Of a stretch of DNA of 64,000 bases, positions 55,768 to 63,337 are shown piece after piece. Origin of the DNA: Croceivirga lutea. Its GTDB lineage: Bacteria > Bacteroidota > Bacteroidia > Flavobacteriales > Flavobacteriaceae. The notes under the pieces were generated by a model that worked only from the letters and a program-made list of their open reading frames with translations, was not told where the DNA came from and made no database searches. Position 1 is the first letter of the stretch. Each line of letters starts with the position of its first letter. The DNA is taken from positions 1 through 64,000 of the forward strand of contig NZ_JACJUK010000005.1 in assembly GCF_014235875.1 (NCBI RefSeq). The letters run 5' to 3'. Position numbers and translations under genes: made by a program.

Positions 55768-55914
55768 CTAAATTTGTTTCTTGAATTAGTAAAGAACTCC
55801 ATTAATTTGTAGATCAGATGGAGCATAAATTATTGTAAGCAAACATTTTACCATAAAAGTGGTTACTCAAAGACACAGCAAAATTACATAATTAATTGGT
55901 ACAAATGCTTCATG

Positions 55915-55922
55915 TATCTTTG
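55915..55922 (+). promoter_or_regulatory. -7 element TATCTTTG for menG/ubiE
   Basis: TATCTTTG exactly matches TAnnTTTG and ends 16 bp before the chosen ATG (55939). It lies inside the alternative upstream frame (55912), which therefore is unlikely to be translated. Confidence 0.6.
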
Positions 55923-55938
55923 CATTCAAAAAATATAT

Positions 55939-56667
55939 ATGACCAGCGGGGTAAAGCCATATAAAAACTCTGAAAAAGGCAAGAAAGAACAGGTAACACA
56001 AATGTTTGATACCATCTCTAAAAATTATGATGGATTAAATCGTGTAATTTCTTTGGGTATTGACAAATCTTGGAGAAAAAAAGTGGTAAAGATAGCTGCT
56101 CAAACCAATCCAAAAACTGTTCTTGATATTGCTACAGGTACAGGAGATTTAGCTATTGCATTAATAGACACCGGTGCTAAAGAAATTGTGGGTTTAGATA
56201 TTTCTCCTGGTATGCTAGAAATTGGCAAAGAAAAAGTTGAAGAGCAAAAGCTAAATAAGACCATTTCAATGGTGATTGGAGATAGCGAAAATTTAGCTTA
56301 CCAGGATAATTTCTTTGATGTGATTACCGTCTCTTTCGGGGTAAGAAATTTTGAAAATTTAGACAAAGGACTTCAAGAAATTAACAGAGTACTTAAACCT
56401 GGAGGCAAGTTTTTGGTACTAGAGACCTCTGTACCCACAAAATTTCCTTTCAAACAAGGTTATCATTTTTATTCCAAATATATTTTGCCGACTATTGGTA
56501 AAGTGTTTTCAAAAGATAAGGTGGCCTATAATTACTTATCAGAATCAGCATCTGTTTTTCCTTATGGGAACGAATTCAACAATATTTTACGCAAAAATGG
56601 GTTTATAGAGGTAGAACACAGACCCCAGACATTAGGGGTTGCCACAATTTATGTTGCCTCAAAATAG
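55939..56667 (+). CDS. menG: Demethylmenaquinone methyltransferase
   Basis: The enzyme (MenG/UbiE) performs the last methylation of menaquinone. The ATG at 55939 gives 242 residues beginning [19 protein letters not shown]; an upstream in-frame ATG at 55912 lies before the -7 box. Motifs: [21 protein letters not shown] (seen in part), [40 protein letters not shown] and LNPGG-like [11 protein letters not shown]. The next gene, PorT-like, starts 4 bp after its stop. Confidence 0.94.
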   Translation: MTSGVKPYKNSEKGKKEQVTQMFDTISKNYDGLNRVISLGIDKSWRKKVVKIAAQTNPKTVLDIATGTGDLAIALIDTGAKEIVGLDISPGMLEIGKEKVEEQKLNKTISMVIGDSENLAYQDNFFDVITVSFGVRNFENLDKGLQEINRVLKPGGKFLVLETSVPTKFPFKQGYHFYSKYILPTIGKVFSKDKVAYNYLSESASVFPYGNEFNNILRKNGFIEVEHRPQTLGVATIYVASK

Positions 56668-56671
56668 CTAA

Positions 56672-57367
56672 ATGAAAAAAATATTTTTTGCACTAGGCAT
56701 GCTGCTTTGTATACAAGCAAGTGCTCAATTTTTTGGTAGGGATCCCATTTTAAATCTACAGACCGAAGACAAGAAATTGTTGAATTGGGGTTATTACCTA
56801 GGATTTAATCAATACGATTTTCAATTTGAATACAAGAATAACTTAGACCAAGACATAATTGTTGATAAGAGTTTTGGTTTTAATGTTGGCCTCATTGGTG
56901 AGATGCGCATAAATGAGTTTGTTGACATCAGATTTGAACCAGGTTTATTGTATACCTCTAGATTATTAGGTTTTCCTGGCTTTACCAACGAGCAAGATGC
57001 AATAAGAGAAGTACGTTCAACTTATATTAGATTTCCGTTATTAGCAAAGCTAAGTACCAGAAGATTAGGCAACATTAAACCCTTTATAACAGTTGGTGGT
57101 TATACTGCTATCAATTTAGGAAGTAATGAAGAAAGCCTAGATGACAATAGTAGTGGCCAGTTTAGAATGAAAAAAAACATTTACGGTTATGAACTAGGTT
57201 TTGGTATAGATATGTATACTGAGTATTTTAAGTTTACGCCTTCTATTAGAGGGGTTTTTGCGTTAACAGATGAACTAGTGCCAGATGAAGACCCTAATAG
57301 CCCATGGACAGGAAACATTGCAGGTATGAGAACCAGAGGTATTTTTATCAACTTTACTTTTGAATAA
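56672..57367 (+). CDS. PorT-like outer membrane beta-barrel protein
   Basis: The 231-residue protein has a signal peptide (KIFFALGMLLCIQASAQ) and an eight-stranded barrel pattern (WGYYLGFNQYDFQFEYK, VGLIGEMRINEFVDIRFEPGLLYTS in part, YIRFPLLAKLSTRRLGNIKPFITVGGYTAINLG in part). PorT (SprT in F. johnsoniae) is a T9SS protein, and placement next to ubiE/menG is usual for flavobacterial porT. It starts 4 bp after menG, so the two are co-translated. Identification is by fold, length and neighbours; experimental proof would be needed to call it SprT. Confidence 0.85.
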   Translation: MKKIFFALGMLLCIQASAQFFGRDPILNLQTEDKKLLNWGYYLGFNQYDFQFEYKNNLDQDIIVDKSFGFNVGLIGEMRINEFVDIRFEPGLLYTSRLLGFPGFTNEQDAIREVRSTYIRFPLLAKLSTRRLGNIKPFITVGGYTAINLGSNEESLDDNSSGQFRMKKNIYGYELGFGIDMYTEYFKFTPSIRGVFALTDELVPDEDPNSPWTGNIAGMRTRGIFINFTFE

Positions 57368-57410
57368 GACCTTAAATTCTATTGTAAACAACCAATAACT
57401 ATTAACGTAA

Positions 57411-58136
57411 TTATCCCCTACGAATCTCGTTGAGTAAGATTCCGGTAGCCATAGCAACATTTAAGCTTTCCGCAGTTTGCTTACCAAATTGAGGAATAGT
57501 TATTTTTTGAGTAATTAGCTTTTCTAGTTCTTTTGAAATTCCGTTAGCCTCATTACCCATTACTAAAATTCCTGCTGAAGTAAAATCTTGCGTATATACA
57601 GATTGCCCTTTCATAAATGCGCCAAAAACTGGCAGCTTGGTTTTACTTAGAAAAACACTCAAATCAACATATGTAATTGCTACCCTTGCTATAGAACCCA
57701 TAGTGGCTTGTAAAACTTTAGGGTTGTAACAATCAACTGTATCTAAAGAACACACCAAGTTTTGTATACCAAACCAATCACACAATCTAATAATAGTACC
57801 CAAGTTTCCTGGGTCTTGAACAGCATCAAGCGCTAGTACCCAACTATTTTCAGTTAAAATTTGTTTTTTGGCCATTTTAAAAACGGCTAAAATTCCATTC
57901 GGATTTTTAAGTGCAGAGATTTTTCTCAAATCGCCTTCAGTTATTTCATACACGGAAGATACCGTTGAAAATAATTCTATATTTTCTTTGGTAGCACATA
58001 AGAATTCAAGTGTAAAACCCGACCTTAGGAGCTCATTTACCAATTTAAATCCCTCAACAAAAAAAAGTTCATGTTGATTTCGGTATTTTTTTTGATGTAG
58101 ACTTTTAACAAGTTTTAATTGACTTTTCACAACCAT
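57411..58136 (-). CDS. TrmH-family (SPOUT) RNA methyltransferase
   Basis: The 241-residue protein has an N-terminal substrate-binding domain (KLVKSLHQKKYRNQHELFFVEGFKLV, in part). The SPOUT knotted domain follows with ALDAVQDPGNLGTIIRLCDWFG, GSIARVAITYVDL, MGNEANGISKEL and IPQFGKQTAESLNVAMATGI, which form the SAM knot. It probably 2'-O-methylates rRNA or tRNA. It is divergent from tamL and convergent with the PorT-like gene. Confidence 0.94.
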   Translation of the reverse strand: MVVKSQLKLVKSLHQKKYRNQHELFFVEGFKLVNELLRSGFTLEFLCATKENIELFSTVSSVYEITEGDLRKISALKNPNGILAVFKMAKKQILTENSWVLALDAVQDPGNLGTIIRLCDWFGIQNLVCSLDTVDCYNPKVLQATMGSIARVAITYVDLSVFLSKTKLPVFGAFMKGQSVYTQDFTSAGILVMGNEANGISKELEKLITQKITIPQFGKQTAESLNVAMATGILLNEIRRG

Positions 58137-58154
58137 GTGAAATGAGTAATTTTA
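58124..58154 (+). promoter_or_regulatory. Possible promoter of tamL
   Basis: TTTT (58124-58127), a 19-bp spacer and TAATTTTA (58147-58154, one mismatch to TAnnTTTG) lie 6 bp before the ATG at 58161, giving a nearly leaderless transcript. Confidence 0.35.
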
Positions 58155-58160
58155 GCCCTT

Positions 58161-60743
58161 ATGAATATTTTTTCAGTGGTTTGGCGATTAGGGTCAAAAA
58201 TAGCAATACTATTTCTTGCAATAGCAATGTTTTCTTGCAACGCTGTTAAAAAAGTGCCAGAAAATGATGTCTTACTTACCAAAAACAACATAAATATTGA
58301 TGGTGAAAAAGAGTCTGACGAACTGATTGAAAACCTAATTTTACAAAAACCCAACACTAACGTATTGGGATATCCTTTACGATTAAACATTTACAATCTA
58401 GCTAAAGAAAACCCAGATTCTTTATATCAAGCGTGGTTGCAAAAAAAAGACAAAAGAGAAGAAAGACTCAATAGTTTTCTATCGCAAAAACAAGTTAAAA
58501 GATTAGGAGAATCTTTTATAGTGCGCGGGTATAGTAATTTGTTTAAGAGAATTGGTGAGCAACCAGCCATATTAGACACCTCTAAATCAAGAAAATCAAC
58601 AGAACGTTTAGCAGCTTATTACGGCAGTAAAGGATACTTTAACGCCACCGCTGATTATGAAATATCAGGCACCAAAAAACCACAACGAGTAGAAGCAAAT
58701 TATACCGTTATTAAAGGCAAGCCTTATTATATAGATTCTTTACAAACCAGCATAGATTCAAAAGATTTAGATAGTTTATATAGAAAATATAAAAATGATT
58801 CATGGGTAAAAGAAAACCAACAGTTCAATTTAGAAAATTTCAATAATGAACGCCAACGGCTTACCAATTTATTTAGAAACAATGGTATCTACAATTTTCA
58901 AGAAAGTTCTATTACATATACCATTTTAAGAGATACAACACAGGTTGCAGATGACCAAAAGTTAGAAGTAGAAATGGTGATAAAAAACCCGTCTAGTAAC
59001 ACTACTGAACAAAGCTCCAAACCTTATACCGTTCATAAGTTTAATAAAATTAATATTTATACTGATTATAGCTTTGATACACAAGAAGACTCTCTTAAAT
59101 CAGTGGAATATGATGGCTACACTATTTTTTATGAAAACAATTTAAAATATAAACCCAAAGCTTTAACAGATGCTGTTTTTTTTGAAATTGACAGCGTTTA
59201 TAGTGATTTAAATAGAACCCGTACGTTACGTCAAATCACCAATTTAAACACATTTAAGTATCCCAGTATACAGTTCGAAGCTGATAGCACTACCTCAAAA
59301 CTTACTTCTAATATTTTTTTAGCGCCAAGACCTAAAAATTCACTGCAGTTAGATTTTGATGTATCTAGGTCAGATATTCAACAAATAGGCGTTGGACTAA
59401 GTTCATCAATCACCACTAGAAATGTTTTTGGTGGCTCAGAAACCCTTAGTTTATCGTTAAGAGGCTCAGTAGGTATTTTAGACGAACCCATTTCTGATGA
59501 AAACTTTACCTCCGAAATAGGTGCAGATATCAATCTAACATTTCCAAGAATTTGGCTACCGTTTAATACTGAGACTATTATACCCTATTATATGACGCCT
59601 CAAACACGATTTTCTGTAGGTACTAATTTTCAACAAAATGTTGGTTTAGATAGGCAATCACTAAACTCTATTTTAAGCTACAACTGGACTCCTTCAAATT
59701 TTGTAAAAAACACCTTTGAGTTACTTAATATAGAATTTGTACGAAACACAAATACAAATGCTTTTTTTAGAGAGTACAGTTCTACCTACTCACGTTTAAA
59801 CAACATAGCTAGTAGAACTGAGTATACAAGCTTAACAGGTTTTGACGAATACTATGATGATGAAAACAACTTAAAAATTCCAGATGGTGCCGATGACTTT
59901 ATAGCTGCGGTAACCGCTGATAATTTTAGTCTAAGTTATGATGGTTTTAAAGAAGACCTAAACGATATTGAAAGTATTGCAGAACGTAAACAAAGACTTA
60001 CTGAGAACAACCTAATTTTTGCTTCAAATTTTGTTTATCAGAAAAATAACCGGACAGATATTAATGATAATGAGTTTTATCAATTTAACATCAAATTTGA
60101 AAGTGCGGGTAATTTTCTATCACTTGCTGAAAATATAATACCATTTAACCAGAGTGATACCGGTAAAGGTTTAGTTTTTGGTGTTCCTTATTCACAATAC
60201 CTCAAAACAGAATTAGACTACATCAAACATTGGGATTTTAGTAACTCAAACGTACTTGCATTTAGGAGTTTCTTTGGTATAGCTATACCTTACGGCAATT
60301 CTGAAAGCATACCATTTGTTCGAAGTTATTTTGCAGGTGGCTCCAATGATAATAGAGCATGGAATGTTTACTCATTAGGGCCAGGAAGAACTAATAATGA
60401 AAATGATTTTAACGAAGCAAACCTAAAAATTGGTTTAAATCTAGAGTATCGATTTCCATTATTAGGAGATTTTAAAGGAGCTATTTTTGCAGATGCTGGT
60501 AATATTTGGAATGCTTTTGATAACGTAAATGACCCCGATGCCACATTTAACGGATTGTCATCATTAAAAGATATTGCACTTGGTACGGGTTTTGGCCTTC
60601 GATATGATTTTACCTACTTTGTTATTCGCCTAGATACTGGGTTTAAAACCTACAATCCTGCACTTTCAGATTCAAATCGTTGGTTTTCAAATTTCAACCT
60701 TAGCGAAGCAGTTTTCAATATAGGTATCAACTACCCTTTTTAG
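58161..60743 (+). CDS. tamL: Translocation and assembly module lipoprotein TamL (BamA/TamA family)
   Basis: The 860-residue protein begins with a lipoprotein signal (AMFSC, Cys26) rather than the plain signal of TamA. POTRA-like modules follow at about 35-350 (YYGSKGYFNATADYEISGTK, FRNNGIYNFQESSITY). A C-terminal 16-strand Omp85 barrel runs from about 390 with the lid-lock region FAGGSNDNRAWNVYSLGPGR (VRGF-like) and LNLEYRFPLLGDFKGAIFADAG, as in Bacteroidota TamL. TamL works with inner-membrane TamB in outer-membrane assembly; no tamB is adjacent here. It is divergent from the TrmH gene. Confidence 0.92.
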   Translation: MNIFSVVWRLGSKIAILFLAIAMFSCNAVKKVPENDVLLTKNNINIDGEKESDELIENLILQKPNTNVLGYPLRLNIYNLAKENPDSLYQAWLQKKDKREERLNSFLSQKQVKRLGESFIVRGYSNLFKRIGEQPAILDTSKSRKSTERLAAYYGSKGYFNATADYEISGTKKPQRVEANYTVIKGKPYYIDSLQTSIDSKDLDSLYRKYKNDSWVKENQQFNLENFNNERQRLTNLFRNNGIYNFQESSITYTILRDTTQVADDQKLEVEMVIKNPSSNTTEQSSKPYTVHKFNKINIYTDYSFDTQEDSLKSVEYDGYTIFYENNLKYKPKALTDAVFFEIDSVYSDLNRTRTLRQITNLNTFKYPSIQFEADSTTSKLTSNIFLAPRPKNSLQLDFDVSRSDIQQIGVGLSSSITTRNVFGGSETLSLSLRGSVGILDEPISDENFTSEIGADINLTFPRIWLPFNTETIIPYYMTPQTRFSVGTNFQQNVGLDRQSLNSILSYNWTPSNFVKNTFELLNIEFVRNTNTNAFFREYSSTYSRLNNIASRTEYTSLTGFDEYYDDENNLKIPDGADDFIAAVTADNFSLSYDGFKEDLNDIESIAERKQRLTENNLIFASNFVYQKNNRTDINDNEFYQFNIKFESAGNFLSLAENIIPFNQSDTGKGLVFGVPYSQYLKTELDYIKHWDFSNSNVLAFRSFFGIAIPYGNSESIPFVRSYFAGGSNDNRAWNVYSLGPGRTNNENDFNEANLKIGLNLEYRFPLLGDFKGAIFADAGNIWNAFDNVNDPDATFNGLSSLKDIALGTGFGLRYDFTYFVIRLDTGFKTYNPALSDSNRWFSNFNLSEAVFNIGINYPF

Positions 60744-60758
60744 ACCTGAATTATTTAT

Positions 60759-60766
60759 TACTTTTG
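60759..60766 (+). promoter_or_regulatory. -7 element TACTTTTG before fbaA
   Basis: TACTTTTG matches TAnnTTTG exactly and lies 29 bp before the ATG at 60796. A clear -33 TTTG is not seen. Confidence 0.45.
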
Positions 60767-60795
60767 TTGCTTAATTTTAACGAAACCAACTTAAA

Positions 60796-61863
60796 ATGGC
60801 ACATAACATCAAGCCAGGTGTTGCTACCGGCGATCAAGTTCAAGAGATTTTTAAACTAGCAAAAGAAAAAAGTTTTGCATTACCAGCAGTAAATGTGATT
60901 GGTACCAATACAATGAATGCTGTTATGGAGACTGCAGTGGAATTAAACGCCCCTGTGATTATTCAGTTTTCTAATGGTGGCGCACAATTCAACGCAGGTA
61001 AAGGTCTTTCAAATGAAAACCAAAAAGCAGCAATTTATGGCGGTATTGCGGGTGCAAAACATGTACATGAAATGGCAAAAGCCTATGGTGCAACTGTAAT
61101 TTTGCATACAGACCATTGTGCTAAAAAATTATTACCCTGGATAGATGGTTTGTTAGATGCCAGCGAAGCACATTACAAGGCTACAGGCGCTTCTTTATAT
61201 AGTTCTCATATGATTGATTTATCAGAAGAACCATTAGAAGAAAATATAGAAATCTGTAAAAAATATTTAGAGCGCATGTCTAAGATGGACATGACATTAG
61301 AAATAGAACTTGGTGTTACTGGAGGTGAAGAAGATGGTGTAGATAATACAGATATTGACAGCTCAAAATTGTACACACAACCAGAAGAAGTAGCCTATGC
61401 TTATGAAGAGTTGTCTAAGGTAAGTCCTAAATTTACCGTAGCTGCAGCCTTTGGTAATGTTCATGGGGTATATAAGTCAGGTAACGTAAAACTTACACCA
61501 AAGATTTTAAAGAACTCTCAAGAATTTATTTCTAACAAATATGGTGTAGGCCATAATCATATTGATTTTGTTTTCCATGGTGGTTCGGGTTCAACTGTTG
61601 AAGAAATAAGAGAAGCTATTGGGTATGGTGTAATTAAAATGAACATTGATACAGATTTGCAATATGCATTCATGTCTGGTATAAGAGATTACGTTCAAGT
61701 AAATAAAGATTATTTACAAGCTCAAATAGGTAATCCAGAAGGTGCAGATGTACCAAATAAGAAAAAATACGATCCAAGAGTTTGGTTACGTGAAGGTGAA
61801 AAAGCATTCGCAACACGTTTAAAACAAGCTTTTGAAGATTTAAACAACGTAAACACACTGTAG
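60796..61863 (+). CDS. fbaA: Class II fructose-bisphosphate aldolase
   Basis: The zinc enzyme cleaves fructose 1,6-bisphosphate in glycolysis and condenses triose phosphates in gluconeogenesis. The 355 residues are typical of the FbaA type. Zinc ligands and catalytic residues lie in LHTDHCAKKLLPW (two His region), EIELGVTGGEEDGVD, AAAFGNVHGVYKSGN and FVFHGGSGST; MNIDTDLQYAFMSGI binds substrate. It precedes accD by 17 bp. Confidence 0.97.
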   Translation: MAHNIKPGVATGDQVQEIFKLAKEKSFALPAVNVIGTNTMNAVMETAVELNAPVIIQFSNGGAQFNAGKGLSNENQKAAIYGGIAGAKHVHEMAKAYGATVILHTDHCAKKLLPWIDGLLDASEAHYKATGASLYSSHMIDLSEEPLEENIEICKKYLERMSKMDMTLEIELGVTGGEEDGVDNTDIDSSKLYTQPEEVAYAYEELSKVSPKFTVAAAFGNVHGVYKSGNVKLTPKILKNSQEFISNKYGVGHNHIDFVFHGGSGSTVEEIREAIGYGVIKMNIDTDLQYAFMSGIRDYVQVNKDYLQAQIGNPEGADVPNKKKYDPRVWLREGEKAFATRLKQAFEDLNNVNTL

Positions 61864-61880
61864 TAACCAAATTTTGATTC

Positions 61881-62756
61881 ATGACAGCTTGGTTTAAGAG
61901 AAAAGAAAAAGGAATACAGACTTCTACAGAAGAAAAAAAAGACACACCCAAAGGGTTGTGGTACAAATCTCCAACAGGAAAAATTGTAGAATCAGAAGAT
62001 TTAGCAAAAAACTTTTATGTAAGTCCTGAAGATGATTACCACGTTAGAATAGGAAGCAATGAATATTTTGAAATCTTATTCGATGCTAAATACAAAGAAT
62101 TGGATGAAAAATTAACAGCCAAAGACCCTTTAAAATTTGAGGATACAAAAAAGTATACTGATAGATTAAAAGCAGCCAAAGCAAAAACAGGATTAAATGA
62201 TGCTGTTCGAACAGCTGTGGGCAAATCTATGGGTAAAGATTTAGTAATCGCCTGTATGGATTTTAGTTTTATTGGCGGTTCAATGGGTAGTGTTGTTGGT
62301 GAAAAAATAGCCAGAGCTATTGATTATGCTAAGAGAAGAAAACTTCCTTTTTTAATGATTTCTAAATCTGGTGGTGCTAGAATGATGGAGGCAGCTCAAA
62401 GTTTAATGCAAATGGCTAAGACTTCAGCAAAACTTGCTCAATTAGCAGAGGCTAGAATTCCATATATTTCGTTATGTACAGACCCAACAACAGGTGGTAC
62501 AACAGCATCTTACGCAATGTTAGGAGACATAAATATCTCTGAACCAGGAGCTTTAATTGGTTTTGCTGGCCCGCGTATTGTAAAAGATACTACAGGTAAA
62601 GAATTACCAGAAGGTTTTCAAACAGCAGAATTCGTAAAAGAACATGGCTTTTTAGACTTTATAGTTCACAGAAGAGATTTAAAGAAAAAAGTTAACCTGT
62701 ATATAGATTTAATTACAAATCAACCCGTACGAAGAGTAGAAGAGCCTGTTGAATAA
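61881..62756 (+). CDS. accD: Acetyl-CoA carboxylase carboxyltransferase subunit beta, without zinc ribbon
   Basis: AccD with AccA transfers carboxyl from biotin to acetyl-CoA, the first step of fatty acid synthesis. The 291-residue protein has the crotonase-like core: [60 protein letters not shown] and [13 protein letters not shown]. The N-terminal domain aligns with E. coli AccD ([20 protein letters not shown]), but the four zinc Cys of the usual CxxC...CxxC are replaced (SPTG, SPED) and there is no Cys in the first 110 residues. This appears typical of flavobacteria as far as I recall. It may share a transcript with fbaA. Confidence 0.95.
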   Translation: MTAWFKRKEKGIQTSTEEKKDTPKGLWYKSPTGKIVESEDLAKNFYVSPEDDYHVRIGSNEYFEILFDAKYKELDEKLTAKDPLKFEDTKKYTDRLKAAKAKTGLNDAVRTAVGKSMGKDLVIACMDFSFIGGSMGSVVGEKIARAIDYAKRRKLPFLMISKSGGARMMEAAQSLMQMAKTSAKLAQLAEARIPYISLCTDPTTGGTTASYAMLGDINISEPGALIGFAGPRIVKDTTGKELPEGFQTAEFVKEHGFLDFIVHRRDLKKKVNLYIDLITNQPVRRVEEPVE

Positions 62757-62770
62757 ACAGGCTTTTTTTT
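62743..62770 (+). terminator. Intrinsic terminator overlapping the accD stop
   Basis: AGCCTGTT (62743-62750), loop of five, AACAGGCT (62756-62763), then seven further T's. The stem includes the last sense codons of accD. Confidence 0.9.
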
Positions 62771-62801
62771 AAAGAATATTATGTACTCATAGAAAAAGAA
62801 C

Positions 62802-62809
62802 TATCTTTA
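62802..62809 (+). promoter_or_regulatory. -7 element TATCTTTA before rpsO
   Basis: TATCTTTA matches TAnnTTTG except for its last base. It places the transcript start near 62814-62816, so the leader is about 50 nt and starts inside or at the hairpin at 62813-62834. Confidence 0.5.
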
Positions 62810-62812
62810 CGC

Positions 62813-62834
62813 CCTGATTTTTAGCTAAATCAGG
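62813..62834 (+). promoter_or_regulatory. Leader hairpin at the 5' end of the rpsO transcript
   Basis: CCTGATTT (62813-62820) and AAATCAGG (62827-62834) form a perfect 8-bp stem with a 6-nt loop, 29 nt upstream of the S15 start codon. The site may be a S15-binding autoregulatory structure or a simple stabiliser. It is too close to the promoter to be a terminator for accD, which has its own. Confidence 0.5.
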
Positions 62835-62863
62835 TACATAATAATCATTTTAATAATATTGGC

Positions 62864-63133
62864 ATGTATTTAACCAAAGAAGTAAAAAAAGAAATTTTCA
62901 AGAAACACGGGGGCTCAGAAGGCAACACCGGTTCAACAGAAGGTCAGATTGCGTTGTTCACGCACCGTATCAACCATTTGACGCAACACTTAAGACAAAA
63001 CCATAAAGATTACGCTACAGAGCGTTCTTTAGTGGCATTAGTAGGTAAAAGACGTAGTCTTTTAGATTACTTAAAGAAAAAAGATATTGCAAAATACAGA
63101 GCTTTAATTAAAGAGCTAGGTATCAGAAAATAA
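62864..63133 (+). CDS. rpsO: 30S ribosomal protein S15
   Basis: The 89-residue protein is full length. It has the S15 signature LTKEVKKEIFKKHGGSEGNTGSTEGQIALFTHRINHLTQHL (in part: STEGQIALFTHRI, HLTQHLRQNHKDYATERSLV, KRRSLLDYLKKKD). It binds the central domain of 16S rRNA early in 30S assembly. It precedes pnp, the common rpsO-pnp order, but a terminator and a separate promoter-like element lie between. Confidence 0.98.
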   Translation: MYLTKEVKKEIFKKHGGSEGNTGSTEGQIALFTHRINHLTQHLRQNHKDYATERSLVALVGKRRSLLDYLKKKDIAKYRALIKELGIRK

Positions 63134-63140
63134 AAATTTT

Positions 63141-63169
63141 GGGGAGGCTTTAGCTTCCCCATTTTTTTT
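63141..63169 (+). terminator. Intrinsic terminator of rpsO
   Basis: GGGGAGGC (63141-63148) pairs with GCTTCCCC (63153-63160) allowing one G-T pair, loop TTTA, followed by A and eight T's. Confidence 0.88.
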
Positions 63170-63208
63170 GCTTTTTCAATTAAAAAGTAATTTTAGTCCT
63201 GAAATTCG

Positions 63209-63216
63209 TAATTTTG
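63209..63216 (+). promoter_or_regulatory. -7 element TAATTTTG before pnp
   Basis: TAATTTTG is an exact TAnnTTTG match. Transcription would start near 63222, giving a leader of about 115 nt before the pnp ATG at 63338. Confidence 0.5.
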
Positions 63217-63270
63217 GGCAACACAAAAAGCTACACTTAGTTTTTCATTGGTCTACACACAACAACACAA

Positions 63271-63323
63271 CCCTATTGCCAGGACGGCAAAGACCAAATG
63301 TTTAATTAATCCCAACAATAGGG
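63271..63323 (+). promoter_or_regulatory. Structured pnp leader with two mutually exclusive pairings
   Basis: CCCTATTG (63271-63278) can pair with CAATAGGG (63316-63323), an 8-bp long-range stem ending 14 nt before the ATG. Alternatively TTGCC (63276-63280) pairs with GGCAA (63286-63290) around AGGAC. The two pairings share TTG (63276-63278), so they exclude each other. PNPase is known in E. coli to control its own mRNA through the leader; here this is a guess from structure. Confidence 0.45.
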
Positions 63324-63337
63324 ATACATTTTAATTT

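Noticed and set aside
58127-58390. Minus-strand frame upstream of the TrmH gene
   Set aside because: It lies antisense to the tamL lipoprotein signal and POTRA region and shows no protein-like features.
61881-62756. Frameshift or truncation of accD explaining the missing cysteines
   Set aside because: The N-terminal domain aligns along its length with substitutions, not deletions, and the frame is intact.
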